Below, one piece after another: positions 26,024-35,019 of a stretch of DNA of 64,000 nt (position 1 is its first letter; each line of letters opens with the position of its first letter). The position numbers and the translations under genes were made by a program. This DNA is from Rubritalea marina DSM 17716 (lineage in GTDB: Bacteria; Verrucomicrobiota; Verrucomicrobiia; Verrucomicrobiales; Akkermansiaceae). The stretch lies in contig NZ_KB899253.1 of NCBI RefSeq assembly GCF_000378105.1, forward strand, positions 110,051-174,050. The letters are read 5' to 3'. The notes under the pieces are model-generated. The model did not search any database and had not been told where the DNA came from. It saw only the letters and a program-made list of their open reading frames with translations.

Positions 26024-27739
26024 TTATCTTGTGCCTTCTTCATCCACTTTCTTGGCGTGGGCCCGGTAGTCTTCGAGTTCTTTGCGGATGACGGGGAGCA
26101 GGAAGTAGATACCCACCATGTTGGGTAGAACCATCGCGAAGAGCATGGCGTCTGAGACTCGGACCACATTGCCGATCGACGCTACGGAACCAATCACGGT
26201 GAAGATGCAGAAGCCTAACTTGTAGAGAATGTCGGCGACTTTGTTATCGTGACCAAAGAGGTAGTTGACTGCTTGTTCTCCATAGTATGCCCAGGAGATC
26301 ATGGTCGAGAATGCGAAGAGGATCACAGCCACTGAGAGTACTTGGGGGAACCAAGCTACAGAGCGACTGAAGGCTAGGGAGGTTTTCTGGATGCCTGCTA
26401 CCGAGTTGACATCATTAAGGTTCATCCAAAGAGGGGAGTCAGCTTCACCTTCTTCGTAGACTTCACCGTAGGTGGCTTCGCCTACTTTTTGAGTGCTGAT
26501 GAAACGAACTTCATGATCCTTAGGGAGAGTGGTGACAATGTGCTCGATCGCATCGGGGCTGCTGTAGAGGGCGACTTCATCTTTTTTGGTGATTCCATCG
26601 ATCTTCCATGTTCCCGAAATGACGAGGACTAGGGCGGTCATGGTGCAGACCACGACTGTGTCAGTAAATGGCTCAAGCAGGGCGACGAGGCCCTCGCTGG
26701 CAGGCTTTTCAGTCTTCACCGCTGAGTGGGCAATGGGTGCTGAGCCGATGCCAGCCTCATTAGAGAATGCGGCACGTTTGATGCCTTGAATGAGGACGCC
26801 AATGATGCCGCCACCTACAGCCATGGGAGAGAAGGCTCCCTGGATGATTTGTTCGAAAGCTCCAGGAATGGATGAGGCATTGGTGAGAAGGATGAAAAAG
26901 GCGGCAAGGAGGTAGATGCCGCACATGAAGGGCACGAGAAAAGAGGTGACACGAGCGATGGACTTGATCCCACCAAGAAGGACCAAACCAACAAGTACTG
27001 CGAAAATCACACCAAAATAAATGGTTTTATCACCCTGTAAGAGCCCGAAAGTGGAGGAAAACTGGTTGGCTGCCTGGTTGACTTGGAACATGTTTCCCGC
27101 GCCAATAGCCCCACCGATACACATCACTGCAAAGAAGATGGCGAGTGCTTTACCCAGTGTGCCCAGGCCTCGCTCAGCGAGCCCGTCACGCAGGTAGTAC
27201 ATGGCACCACCGTGGGTTTTCCCTTCTTTGTCGAATTGGCGGTACTTCACCCCGAGGGTACATTCTGCGAATTTGGTGGTCATGCCACAGAGCCCCATCA
27301 GAATCATCCAGAAGGTGGCGCCGGGGCCACCAAGGCCGACGGCCACGGCCACACCTGCGATGTTTCCTAATCCAACCGTTGCGGAGAGTGCTGCTGTTAG
27401 TGCTTGGAAGTGCGTGATTTGTCCCGGAGCATCATCCGGTGTGTATTTCCCTTTGACAGTACGTATTGCTAAACCAAGGCCGCGGATGTTCAAAAACTTG
27501 AAGTAGATGGTGAGGAATACCGCTGTGCCTCCGAGAATGGCAAGTACGATCGGTAGTGAGGTGCTGCCACCTACTGGAACGGCGTAGAAGACGATGTTTT
27601 CCAAGAATGTCGCCACGTCATCGAGTGCTGTGTTGATGGCTTGATCCACGCTTTTTGTTTCATTGGCGTGGGCCCCTGAGCTGAGAGCAAGGATGGTGAT
27701 GAGAGTGGCGAGGGATTTGTGATAGAGGCGGTGCAGCAT
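26024..27739 (-). CDS. Alanine/glycine:cation symporter (AGCS family)
   Basis: A 571-residue inner membrane transporter importing alanine or glycine with sodium. About 10-12 hydrophobic helices are seen. Family signatures are TAALSATVGLGNIAGVA (about 115-131) and AFSNEAGIGSAPIAH (324-338). A cleavable or anchoring hydrophobic N-terminus (8-25) precedes a periplasmic stretch. Residues about 378-452 form a soluble charged insert with KKDEVALYSS and EVYEEGEADSP between two helices, which is longer than the loop in typical members of about 450-480 residues. Substrate is inferred from the family. Confidence 0.92.
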   Translation of the reverse strand: MLHRLYHKSLATLITILALSSGAHANETKSVDQAINTALDDVATFLENIVFYAVPVGGSTSLPIVLAILGGTAVFLTIYFKFLNIRGLGLAIRTVKGKYTPDDAPGQITHFQALTAALSATVGLGNIAGVAVAVGLGGPGATFWMILMGLCGMTTKFAECTLGVKYRQFDKEGKTHGGAMYYLRDGLAERGLGTLGKALAIFFAVMCIGGAIGAGNMFQVNQAANQFSSTFGLLQGDKTIYFGVIFAVLVGLVLLGGIKSIARVTSFLVPFMCGIYLLAAFFILLTNASSIPGAFEQIIQGAFSPMAVGGGIIGVLIQGIKRAAFSNEAGIGSAPIAHSAVKTEKPASEGLVALLEPFTDTVVVCTMTALVLVISGTWKIDGITKKDEVALYSSPDAIEHIVTTLPKDHEVRFISTQKVGEATYGEVYEEGEADSPLWMNLNDVNSVAGIQKTSLAFSRSVAWFPQVLSVAVILFAFSTMISWAYYGEQAVNYLFGHDNKVADILYKLGFCIFTVIGSVASIGNVVRVSDAMLFAMVLPNMVGIYFLLPVIRKELEDYRAHAKKVDEEGTR

Positions 27740-27871
27740 AGCTTGGGAAAATTGTTAGTTGCTGCTAGGGTGACAGCCCCGACGGTGATCACAAGTCGAA
27801 AAGTAGCGCGTGATGGAGAGCTGGAAATTTTTCTTCACAGAACTCAGCTGATAGCGCAGGGTGTGAGCACG

Positions 27872-28390
27872 ATGCGCATATTCGTTAGCTTCATTCTCAC
27901 CCTCGTTCTCACTCAGCTAGCTTTTGCCAATGGCAAGAAGCAGCCGCCAGTGACAGTCACCTTCCACACTGAGGCCACTGATATTGAGTCAAAGAAGTTG
28001 GCTTACGAGATCGATACGCCGAAGGGGAAGCACTGGATGAGCAAGAGCCCTTTCATTACTACCAGTGATATCACCGCCTATTTCGCTTTTGTTTCCCCGC
28101 ACAACCCTGACTTGTATGGGGTGAGTTTTCAGTTGAGTCGTGGTGGTGCTAGCCGTTTGAGTATGACTTCAGGTCAGCACGCTGGGAAGTGGGTCATGTG
28201 TGCCATCAATGGTAAGGTGGTGGATATGCTCTACATCGATCGGCAAGTGGATGGCCGTGTGATCACCATTTGGCGCGGGGTGGATTCTACCATGCTGGAA
28301 GCCTGCAATCAGCTAATTCCTAAAATAGGAGAGTCTCAGAAAGCTTGGAAAACACGCCTCAAGTACGAGAACAAGCAGCGTAAAGAATAA
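27872..28390 (+). CDS. Exported protein with a possible SecD P1-head-like domain
   Basis: The protein is 172 residues from the Met of MRIFVSFILTLVLTQLAFA, a clear signal peptide; the upstream in-frame Met at 27719 is rejected since it would place 51 residues before it. The mature part contains VSFQLSRGGASRLSMTS, then GKWVMCAINGKVVDM and GRVITIWRGVD. That order of strand, helix, NGKV strand and G-rich strand resembles the SecD periplasmic P1-head subdomain. The similarity is judged by eye and weak, and no SecD membrane region exists here, so this would be a stand-alone relative. It ends with a basic tail, 17 bases before the M23 peptidase gene, suggesting cotranscription. Confidence 0.55.
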   Translation: MRIFVSFILTLVLTQLAFANGKKQPPVTVTFHTEATDIESKKLAYEIDTPKGKHWMSKSPFITTSDITAYFAFVSPHNPDLYGVSFQLSRGGASRLSMTSGQHAGKWVMCAINGKVVDMLYIDRQVDGRVITIWRGVDSTMLEACNQLIPKIGESQKAWKTRLKYENKQRKE

Positions 28391-28407
28391 GAACTCTGCG
28401 GAAGTTT

Positions 28408-29463
28408 ATGATGATGTGTCGAATCTTAGAAATTCTATCTAGTGTTAGATGGGGCTTTCTAGCGGCGTTGCTGATGTTCCCAGTGACGGCAGCTGAACGC
28501 CCGATGGAGGTGAAGCTTCCTACGGAGAATCGTCACTTGTTTAGTGAGGAACCTGAAAAGTTTTACATGTACACCTATCGAAAGTTTGAAGGTGTGGAGT
28601 CGCGCCCTTGGACATCTGGTGCTTATGGATATGTGCGCACACTGAGGCGCACACCCGAGGGGATTATTGGAACGAAGTTCCATGAGGGAATCGATATCAA
28701 GCCGGTGAAGCGCGACAAGTACTCGCGTCCCCTAGACATTGTGATGGCGATTGCTCCGGGTGAGGTGGTGTATGTCAATCCCTACGCTGGGAATTCCAAT
28801 TACGGTAAGTATGTGGTGCTGCGTCACGACTGGGGTATGGGTGAGTTTTTTAGTCTCTATGCGCATTTGGCGACGGTGAGTTGCAGTAAGGGTGAATCAG
28901 TGACTCAGGGGGCTCCGCTTGGGAAGATGGGCTATACTGGTGCAGGTATCAACCGTGAACGCGCTCACCTGCATCTGGAGTTAGGTGTGATGATGAATCG
29001 CGATTTTCAGCGATGGTATGACAGGCACTTCAGTAGCAAAAATAAGCACGGGCTGCATAGTGGCTTGAATATGATAGGCATGAATGTGGCAGAGGTGTTG
29101 ATTCGTAGTAACAACAACCCACGTCTCACCATGAGTCAGTACCTTCGCTCAGTTCCGGTGGCGTACAAGGTCACGGTGCCACGTAAAGGTACCTTGGATA
29201 TTGCCAAGCGTTCGCCTTGGATCTGTGTGGGCGATCATTCGATGCGCTCACCATCGTGGGAGATCAGTTTTGCTCAGTCGGGTTTTCCCTTGGCTATCAA
29301 GCCAAGCATGCGGCGTGTGGCGAAGCCAACCTTGAGCTACTTGGCATCGCCTAGTTCGAACCATCGATATCACAGCAAGGGGTTTCTGTTGGGTAGTGGG
29401 CGCCAAGCGAGCTTGTCTAAGTTAGGCTTGCGCACGATTTCGTTGCTGACCGGAGAGTTTTAA
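28408..29463 (+). CDS. Exported M23-family (LytM) metallopeptidase
   Basis: A 351-residue protein with an N-terminal signal sequence (about 12-29). The lysostaphin-type domain (about 85-195) has the zinc ligands H92 and D96 in FHEGIDIKP, plus Y151-A-H153 and the HLH motif at H187/H189, so the catalytic set is complete. It should cut peptidoglycan cross-bridges in the periplasm. A C-terminal extension of about 150 residues follows with no recognised domain, rich in basic and Ser residues. Start is ambiguous among three consecutive Met codons (28408, 28411, 28414). The SecD-head-like gene precedes it closely. Confidence 0.88.
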   Translation: MMMCRILEILSSVRWGFLAALLMFPVTAAERPMEVKLPTENRHLFSEEPEKFYMYTYRKFEGVESRPWTSGAYGYVRTLRRTPEGIIGTKFHEGIDIKPVKRDKYSRPLDIVMAIAPGEVVYVNPYAGNSNYGKYVVLRHDWGMGEFFSLYAHLATVSCSKGESVTQGAPLGKMGYTGAGINRERAHLHLELGVMMNRDFQRWYDRHFSSKNKHGLHSGLNMIGMNVAEVLIRSNNNPRLTMSQYLRSVPVAYKVTVPRKGTLDIAKRSPWICVGDHSMRSPSWEISFAQSGFPLAIKPSMRRVAKPTLSYLASPSSNHRYHSKGFLLGSGRQASLSKLGLRTISLLTGEF

Positions 29464-29526
29464 GCTAGGTGGGATGATGCGAGTGCCTGCAAAGTTGGTG
29501 GTTGGCGACATCGGTAACTTGTGTAG

Positions 29527-30876
29527 ATGATAGTGGGGATGAGTGAGAATAAGGTACTGAGTGTGACCCGCGTGGTGCGGAGAATGCGTAACCTGCTAGA
29601 GCTGGAGTTAGGCTCGATGTGGGTGGAGGGCGAAATTTCTAACTTGAGGCGTCAAGCGAGTGGTCATGTGTACTTTAGTCTCAAAGATGAAGGAGCGCAG
29701 ATTAGCTGTGTGATGTTCCGAGGGAATGCGGCGCGAGCGAAGGTGTCAATTGATCACGGCATGCAGGTGCGGGTGTTTGGTGAAATTTCTGTGTATGAAG
29801 CGCGCGGTTCGGTGCAGCTCGTGGTACGGGAAGTAGAGGCCGCAGGTGTGGGTGATCTGCAGGCGAAGTTTGAGGCATTGAAGCGCAAGCTTGAGGCCGA
29901 GGGACTCTTTGCTCAGGAGAGTAAGAAGGCTTTGCCACGCTTTCCGATGCGAGTCGGGCTGGTGACCTCTGGATCAGGCGCGGCGCTGCAAGACATGCTG
30001 CAAGTGATGGAACGCCGCGCACCCTGGGTGCAAGCGGTTCTTTATCCCGTGCAAGTTCAAGGCCAGGGTGCTGAACGTGGAATCGCCCGAGCAATCGAGC
30101 GTTGGGGGAATGGGGAGGCCGAAGGCTTGCCTCAAGTGGATGTGTTGATCGTGGGGCGCGGTGGCGGCTCGCTCGAGGATTTGTGGAATTTTAATGAGGA
30201 GGTGGTGGCTCGTGCTATTGCGAAGTGCCCGCTTCCTGTGGTCTCGGCGGTTGGGCATGAGATTGACTTTACTATTGCTGACTTTGTGGCAGACATGCGA
30301 GCCCCGACGCCTAGTGCCGCTGCTGAATTGGTGGTGCCTGATCGTGCCGAGCTGATCGCGAGGCTTGCGCGAGCGGATCGCACGATGAAGCGTGCTATGC
30401 GTCACACGCTGGAGCAATACCATCTGAAGTTGTCAGCGATGCAGCGCGGGGCACTTTCCTTAAATGTGGAGCGTGTGCTTCGTGAGCCGATGCAGCGGCT
30501 CGATCAACTTGGCCAGGGAATGGAGTATCAGCTTCAGCGTGGGTTAGACTCAGCCACTCAGGGGTTCGAGGTCCTTCAGCATCGCTACCACCGCGTGCAT
30601 CCTGAAATTATTCTTCGTGAGCGACTCGAGAAGTTGCAGCAACGAAAAGACCGCCTACAGCAGATTGTGCAGCAACGACTGGATGATGAACAGCGTGAGC
30701 TGGAGAGCCTGAAGAGTTTGCTACGTGCTTTGGGGCCCGAGTCTGCGTTCGAACGCGGCTTTTCGATAACGGTGCGAGAGGATGGTTCTTTGCTTCGCAG
30801 TGCGGATCAAGCCAGACCAGGTGAGTCGCTGAAGACAAAATTGATCGATGGTGAGGTCTCGAGTGTGGTGGAGTGA
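29527..30876 (+). CDS. xseA: Exodeoxyribonuclease VII large subunit
   Basis: A 449-residue subunit of the single-strand DNA exonuclease ExoVII. The N-terminal OB fold (about 12-105) includes WVEGEISNLRRQASGHVYFS. The catalytic region begins PMRVGLVTS and carries VDVLIVGRGGGSLEDLWNFN and AVGHEIDFTIADFVAD, the family signatures. A long coiled coil follows, then a C-terminal domain with FERGFSI. A second Met at 29539 (MSENKVLSVTR) fits the usual family start better and may be the true one. The small subunit gene xseB is not adjacent; its stop overlaps the next gene instead. Confidence 0.95.
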   Translation: MIVGMSENKVLSVTRVVRRMRNLLELELGSMWVEGEISNLRRQASGHVYFSLKDEGAQISCVMFRGNAARAKVSIDHGMQVRVFGEISVYEARGSVQLVVREVEAAGVGDLQAKFEALKRKLEAEGLFAQESKKALPRFPMRVGLVTSGSGAALQDMLQVMERRAPWVQAVLYPVQVQGQGAERGIARAIERWGNGEAEGLPQVDVLIVGRGGGSLEDLWNFNEEVVARAIAKCPLPVVSAVGHEIDFTIADFVADMRAPTPSAAAELVVPDRAELIARLARADRTMKRAMRHTLEQYHLKLSAMQRGALSLNVERVLREPMQRLDQLGQGMEYQLQRGLDSATQGFEVLQHRYHRVHPEIILRERLEKLQQRKDRLQQIVQQRLDDEQRELESLKSLLRALGPESAFERGFSITVREDGSLLRSADQARPGESLKTKLIDGEVSSVVE

Positions 30877-31559
30877 TGGAGACGCGTTATCCTGAGACGG
30901 CCAAAGGATTGGCTGAGCAATTGCGGCACGCTTTACTCGACCATGAAGCCTTCGAGATGAAGTTGAGACCCTGCACGCTGGAGCGCTGCAAGGCCACCTG
31001 TTGTTACGACGGAGTCTACTTGTCTGCCGAAGAGGCAGATGGGCTCAGGGTCTTGGTGTCGGAGCAGCGCGAGCGCTTGCAAGCGTATGGGCTTGATCTC
31101 CCTGATGAGGCTGTGGTGATGGCGCGTGGTGGGCGTGCTCAGAAGACCGCGACGCGCGAGGCTAAGCCAGGAGAACTGGCAGAGGACTATCCGGAGCATT
31201 TCCCAAAGACTCGCTGTGTGTTTCTCGACTCGATCGGACGTTGTGGAATTCAGCGTATGAATATGGAGGACGCGGTGCATCCGTGGCTCGATAAACCACT
31301 GACTTGTTGGATCCACCCCATTGCCATTCAATCCCCTAAGAGAGGAGGATCGCGCAGTCTCATCACGATGGTGCCTCCAGACAAGGATCCGCAGAAGGAG
31401 GCTGGATACCCAGGCTTTGCCTCATGCACCCATTGTGGCCGCCCTGAGGCGGGAGGTCAGCCAGCGCATCTGGTGCTGGAGGAGGAGCTTAAGATGTTGG
31501 GGGAGCTTGCTGGTCGCGATTTTCTAGCTGAGTTACGCGCCCCTAAATTAGAACCTTAA
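30876..31559 (+). CDS. Cys-rich putative metal-binding protein (YkgJ/DUF3109-like)
   Basis: A 227-residue soluble protein. The N-terminal CTLERCKATCC (about 33-43), then CVFLDSIGRC, LTCWIHP and SCTHC give cysteines at the places expected for a zinc/iron-chelating domain of the CxxxxCxxxCC type. The rest has no recognised catalytic motif. Its ATG overlaps the xseA stop as TGATG, so it is probably translated by coupling. It ends convergently against the membrane-protein gene, with stops overlapping by four bases. Function is unknown; family identity is by cysteine pattern only. Confidence 0.7.
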   Translation: METRYPETAKGLAEQLRHALLDHEAFEMKLRPCTLERCKATCCYDGVYLSAEEADGLRVLVSEQRERLQAYGLDLPDEAVVMARGGRAQKTATREAKPGELAEDYPEHFPKTRCVFLDSIGRCGIQRMNMEDAVHPWLDKPLTCWIHPIAIQSPKRGGSRSLITMVPPDKDPQKEAGYPGFASCTHCGRPEAGGQPAHLVLEEELKMLGELAGRDFLAELRAPKLEP

Positions 31560-32221
31560 GCTTCTGGAGTATCCGAGAGCTTTTCAACATGGTAGAGCGA
31601 GCCGTGAGTGTCGCGAAACTCTCCGTTCTCAAGTTCGGTGAGTACCAGCTGTCGGTCCCTTTGAGATGTGCCAATTTTGAGTAGTATCGGGATCAGCAAA
31701 GTGAGTAAAACTAGAAGGATCGCAAGCACTGCGACCAGTCGATAGTATCCCTCATTGTCAATCTCTCCCCATGCTGCGACTATGATTTGGGCTGCTAGGA
31801 TTGCGATGAGTGCATCCGCAGTTTTCTGTACCCATCGGTGTTGGCTTGTTAGTGTGGGGAGCTTGAGAAGAAATGCGTGTGCCGTGGCGACGGTGATCAC
31901 GATGGAAGTGATGGTGAGTTTCCAATAGATTTCATCTGAAATCTCGGCCCAGATTCCGAGCGTGAGAAGCGCGGCAGAAAGTGCCGAGAATAGCATTCCT
32001 GCGGTGCCCAGTCCGCGTTGTTTCCTTTTTTCGATAAAGGCTGCGCATGACATCGAACAGATGCTTGCTGCAGAGATGATGAAGCAGGTTGCTAAGATCT
32101 TTAGCTGGATCTCACCAAAGTCACCATTCAATACCGAAGCAATGGCAATCAGGGCGCTTAGGCTCAAAAAACCAATGAAAAGTTTGAGGAAGAGTCGTTT
32201 GCTATCGGAGGCATTCATCAT
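31556..32221 (-). CDS. Six-helix membrane protein, unknown function
   Basis: A 221-residue hydrophobic protein with six clear membrane helices in three hairpin-like pairs (about 10-32, 38-60, 70-92, 100-120, 135-155, 160-180). The repeated pattern of a short acidic loop (GDFGEIQ, AEISDEIY, GEIDNEGYY) before alternate helices suggests an internal triplication of a two-helix unit. A polar cytoplasmic tail of about 40 residues follows, with LTELENGEF. No family recognised. Start may be 32221 or 32218. Confidence 0.7.
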   Translation of the reverse strand: MMNASDSKRLFLKLFIGFLSLSALIAIASVLNGDFGEIQLKILATCFIISAASICSMSCAAFIEKRKQRGLGTAGMLFSALSAALLTLGIWAEISDEIYWKLTITSIVITVATAHAFLLKLPTLTSQHRWVQKTADALIAILAAQIIVAAWGEIDNEGYYRLVAVLAILLVLLTLLIPILLKIGTSQRDRQLVLTELENGEFRDTHGSLYHVEKLSDTPEA

Positions 32222-32369
32222 TAAAGAGTCGCTTCAGTAAGACATAAACGAACACCCTGTTATGTGATAGAAAAATGTGAGGAGTCTAGGAGAATCCGCG
32301 ATTGGAAGTCGGCAAGTCAGCCCAACATTGGGGGTTGCCATGGGCTGTTTCGGGGGCTAGAAGATTCAC

Positions 32370-33302
32370 ATGTCAAAGCAAGTCGTAGTATTGTTTTCCG
32401 GTCAGGGTGCTCAGAAGGTGGGCATGGGTAAAGATTTAGTAGATGCGTATCCTGCAGCAAAGGCGCTCTACGAGCAAGCTGATGCGGCATTGGGCCGTGG
32501 TCTGAGCGAAGTGGTGTTTGAGGGGCCTGATGAGGAACTCACACGCACAGGAAACTGCCAGCCGGCTCTCTACCTGCATGGTCTTGCGTGTCTCGAGGTG
32601 CTTAAGGAAAAAGTAGCCGATCTTGAGATCGTAGCTGCCGCTGGCCTCTCGCTTGGTGAATTCACTGCGCATGCCGCAGCTGGCACGTTCTCATTTGAAG
32701 ATGGGCTCAAGGTGGTAGAGCAGCGCGGTGCCTTCATGGAAGAGGCATGCAACTCTACGGAAGGTGCGATGGCGGCGATGATTGGTGGCGACGAAGCGAC
32801 TGTGTCCGCTCTCGCTGAAGAATCAGATGTGGATGTGGCGAACTTCAATGCTCCGGGGCAGATTGTGGTATCCGGCTCAGTTGAGGGTGTGGATAAGGCA
32901 GTGGCTGGCGCTAAACCAGCAGGCATCCGCATGGCAAAGAAGTTGAAAGTGGCAGGAGCATACCATTCGCGCTTAATGCAGTCGGCTCAGGATAAGTTAG
33001 CTCCAGTGCTCGCGGACACTGAAATCACGATGCCAGATGTGCCAGTGTACTCGAACTTTAAGGCGACTGCTGTGGCGGATCTTGCTGAGATCCGTGAGAC
33101 ACTAGAGAAGCAAGTGACTGGCTCAGTACGTTGGACCGAAAGTATTCAAGGTCTTATTGCCGATGGTCACACTACCTTTATCGAGCTCGGCCCTGGTAAG
33201 GTGCTAGCCGGCCTCATGGGGCGAATCGACAAGTCCGTGACCATGATTTCAGTGGAAGACGTGGCGTCTCTCGATGCGGCTGTGGAAGCACTCAAGGCCT
33301 AA
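32370..33302 (+). CDS. fabD: Malonyl-CoA:ACP transacylase
   Basis: A 310-residue transacylase that loads malonyl onto acyl carrier protein for fatty acid synthesis. FSGQGAQKVGMG is the N-terminal motif. The nucleophile S94 is in AGLSLGEFTAH, the malonyl-binding arginine in EQRGAFM, and the catalytic H199 in AGAYHSRLM. All key residues are present and the length is normal. No other fab gene is next to it, so it appears monocistronic. A terminator follows about 110 bases downstream. Confidence 0.95.
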   Translation: MSKQVVVLFSGQGAQKVGMGKDLVDAYPAAKALYEQADAALGRGLSEVVFEGPDEELTRTGNCQPALYLHGLACLEVLKEKVADLEIVAAAGLSLGEFTAHAAAGTFSFEDGLKVVEQRGAFMEEACNSTEGAMAAMIGGDEATVSALAEESDVDVANFNAPGQIVVSGSVEGVDKAVAGAKPAGIRMAKKLKVAGAYHSRLMQSAQDKLAPVLADTEITMPDVPVYSNFKATAVADLAEIRETLEKQVTGSVRWTESIQGLIADGHTTFIELGPGKVLAGLMGRIDKSVTMISVEDVASLDAAVEALKA

Positions 33303-33407
33303 GCAATTTTTTCAGAAAAGCGCTACTGCTCGGTGAAACACATGGTGGCACCCTTCGCCTGGAGGGGTGAGTATCACAAGTAAGCGGATCAGACGCTAAC
33401 ATTTAAA

Positions 33408-33444
33408 GAAAAACCCAGAGAGCGATGCGCCCTCTGGGTTTTTT
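33408..33444. terminator. Bidirectional terminator between fabD and cytochrome genes
   Basis: A 9-bp stem (AACCCAGAG at 33412-33420, CTCTGGGTT at 33432-33440) with a T run on the plus side and a matching A run before the left arm, so that it can end both the fabD transcript and the leftward cytochrome gene. Confidence 0.87.
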
Positions 33445-33485
33445 GATGGTGCTGAGAAGTCGGTGACTCTCATTGTTGGAGTTCG

Positions 33486-34826
33486 TTATTCCTGTGGCGC
33501 ACCACGTGAAATACTGTGAACTGCTTTGCCGTCGATCCAGTATTCGATGGCGTAGTTGCCCTGTTGGATGGAGGCGCTGTAATCGAGGAAGTTCTGGATA
33601 CTCTTGCTCAGCTGAAGGCTGAAGTCAGTGGTTAGAGCTCTACCTGGATCGAACGCTGTGTTGGAATCATCGAAGTTGCGGAACCAACGCATCCAATCAG
33701 CTCCAGCGTCTGTACCATCCGCTGGAATCTCAACTGGTGGATTGTTGAGGAAGGGCATGATACCAGAGATGGCTGGAAACTGAGCTGTGCTGTGGCAGGA
33801 CATACAGCTGGAGCTTGGATTGTCCGCTGGACCATTGAGGCGGCTGTTCCAGCCCAAGTGCTGTGCCGGTAGGCTCGCGTCATCATTGATCACTGTCTCT
33901 TTGAGCTTGTCGTTGATGATGGTCTTGGTTGGCTCTGGGTTGGAGTTGCTAAGAGTGATCTCAGGGTCGTTGCCCCACATTAATCCCACTGGCTGAAGGT
34001 TCTTCCATGGGTTCTCATGCTTGAGAGCGCCATTGTAGGCAAAGGTACCGAAGACCCAGCCGTTCGCTTCTGTAGCACGAGAGTCTTTGACCATGATGTC
34101 CATTTGAAGCAATTGCACTTTTGTCTGCACGCGCTCGTTAGAGTTGGCGTCGCTACCTGGGATGTCCTTTTTGTAGACGTAGGCGTTCCATGAGACTGGA
34201 TTGGCCAATTGTGGAACCTGATCTTCTCCGAGTGTGGTGAAGAGGAACTTGGCAACCACGGTGCCCTCTGGGAAGCCATTTTCGCTCACGTAGCTGAGGT
34301 CTGGGCTGCTTGGGTTCTGCCATGTCTGGCCAATGGTGTAGCCGCCTTGAGCATTATAGAAACCTACGGCGTAGGCAGATGTGGCGAAGGTCTGAGTCGG
34401 AGCGATCTGCTTTTCATTGAGTGGACCTTCCTTGGTGAGACCGTGAAAGCCTTCGCGGCCGTTGGCGCCCCAGTGCTGCCATGGTACGTGGAACCACTTT
34501 TGCGCCTGTTCACCACTGAAGGTGAAGGAAAGCTCGTTGTCCTTGAGGTTGATGTTGTCCTTGAAGGTGTAGTCACGAACTGCGATCGCGTATTCCTTCC
34601 ACTTGGTCTTGAAGTCGATGTTGAGAATCTTGTCAACTTCGGGATCAAGCTTCGGTAATTCCTTTGGGTAGTCATGGCTGAGCTTGAAGACTGGACCATG
34701 GTAATCATCCGCTGAAAGCATCGCCCCGAAGTCCGGGAAATCGTAGTTCAATTCAAGAGAAGGAATGCCCTGTGCGCACAGAGCTCCAGTAGCAGCCGTT
34801 GCTGCCAAGAGGGTTGATTTAATCAT
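33486..34826 (-). CDS. Exported monoheme cytochrome c-like protein
   Basis: A 446-residue protein with a signal peptide (about 1-19, ending ALCAQG). The single heme-attachment motif CMSCH is at 341-345, far from the N-terminus, after a large region of about 320 residues rich in Trp, Tyr, Asn and Pro. That region does not look like a classical cytochrome domain and may be a separate binding or catalytic domain. A methionine or histidine axial ligand could lie in the downstream 100 residues, for example in DWMRWFRNF. No electron-transfer partner is adjacent. The family is not recognised with confidence. Confidence 0.65.
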   Translation of the reverse strand: MIKSTLLAATAATGALCAQGIPSLELNYDFPDFGAMLSADDYHGPVFKLSHDYPKELPKLDPEVDKILNIDFKTKWKEYAIAVRDYTFKDNINLKDNELSFTFSGEQAQKWFHVPWQHWGANGREGFHGLTKEGPLNEKQIAPTQTFATSAYAVGFYNAQGGYTIGQTWQNPSSPDLSYVSENGFPEGTVVAKFLFTTLGEDQVPQLANPVSWNAYVYKKDIPGSDANSNERVQTKVQLLQMDIMVKDSRATEANGWVFGTFAYNGALKHENPWKNLQPVGLMWGNDPEITLSNSNPEPTKTIINDKLKETVINDDASLPAQHLGWNSRLNGPADNPSSSCMSCHSTAQFPAISGIMPFLNNPPVEIPADGTDAGADWMRWFRNFDDSNTAFDPGRALTTDFSLQLSKSIQNFLDYSASIQQGNYAIEYWIDGKAVHSISRGAPQE

Positions 34827-35019
34827 ATATTTTTTCTTTGTGAGGTTCTTGATAGCTCATGTACGAATCCAGCAATAACAAGGATGAGAATACTCTCAGT
34901 GGATGCTATTGAAGAATGAGCACGGTCGCTAACGACGTTCATTTAATGTCGCTTTCTCTTCCTCACAAGAAAAATGTTAGAATTTGTTAGATCGAGGGTT
35001 TGTGTTGGGTTTGGGTATG

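Noticed and set aside
32640..32660. FabD nucleophile motif GLSLG in place of GHSLG
   Set aside because: The His-to-Leu variant at this position occurs in functional FabD families, and Ser, Arg and His are all present, so this is not a defect.
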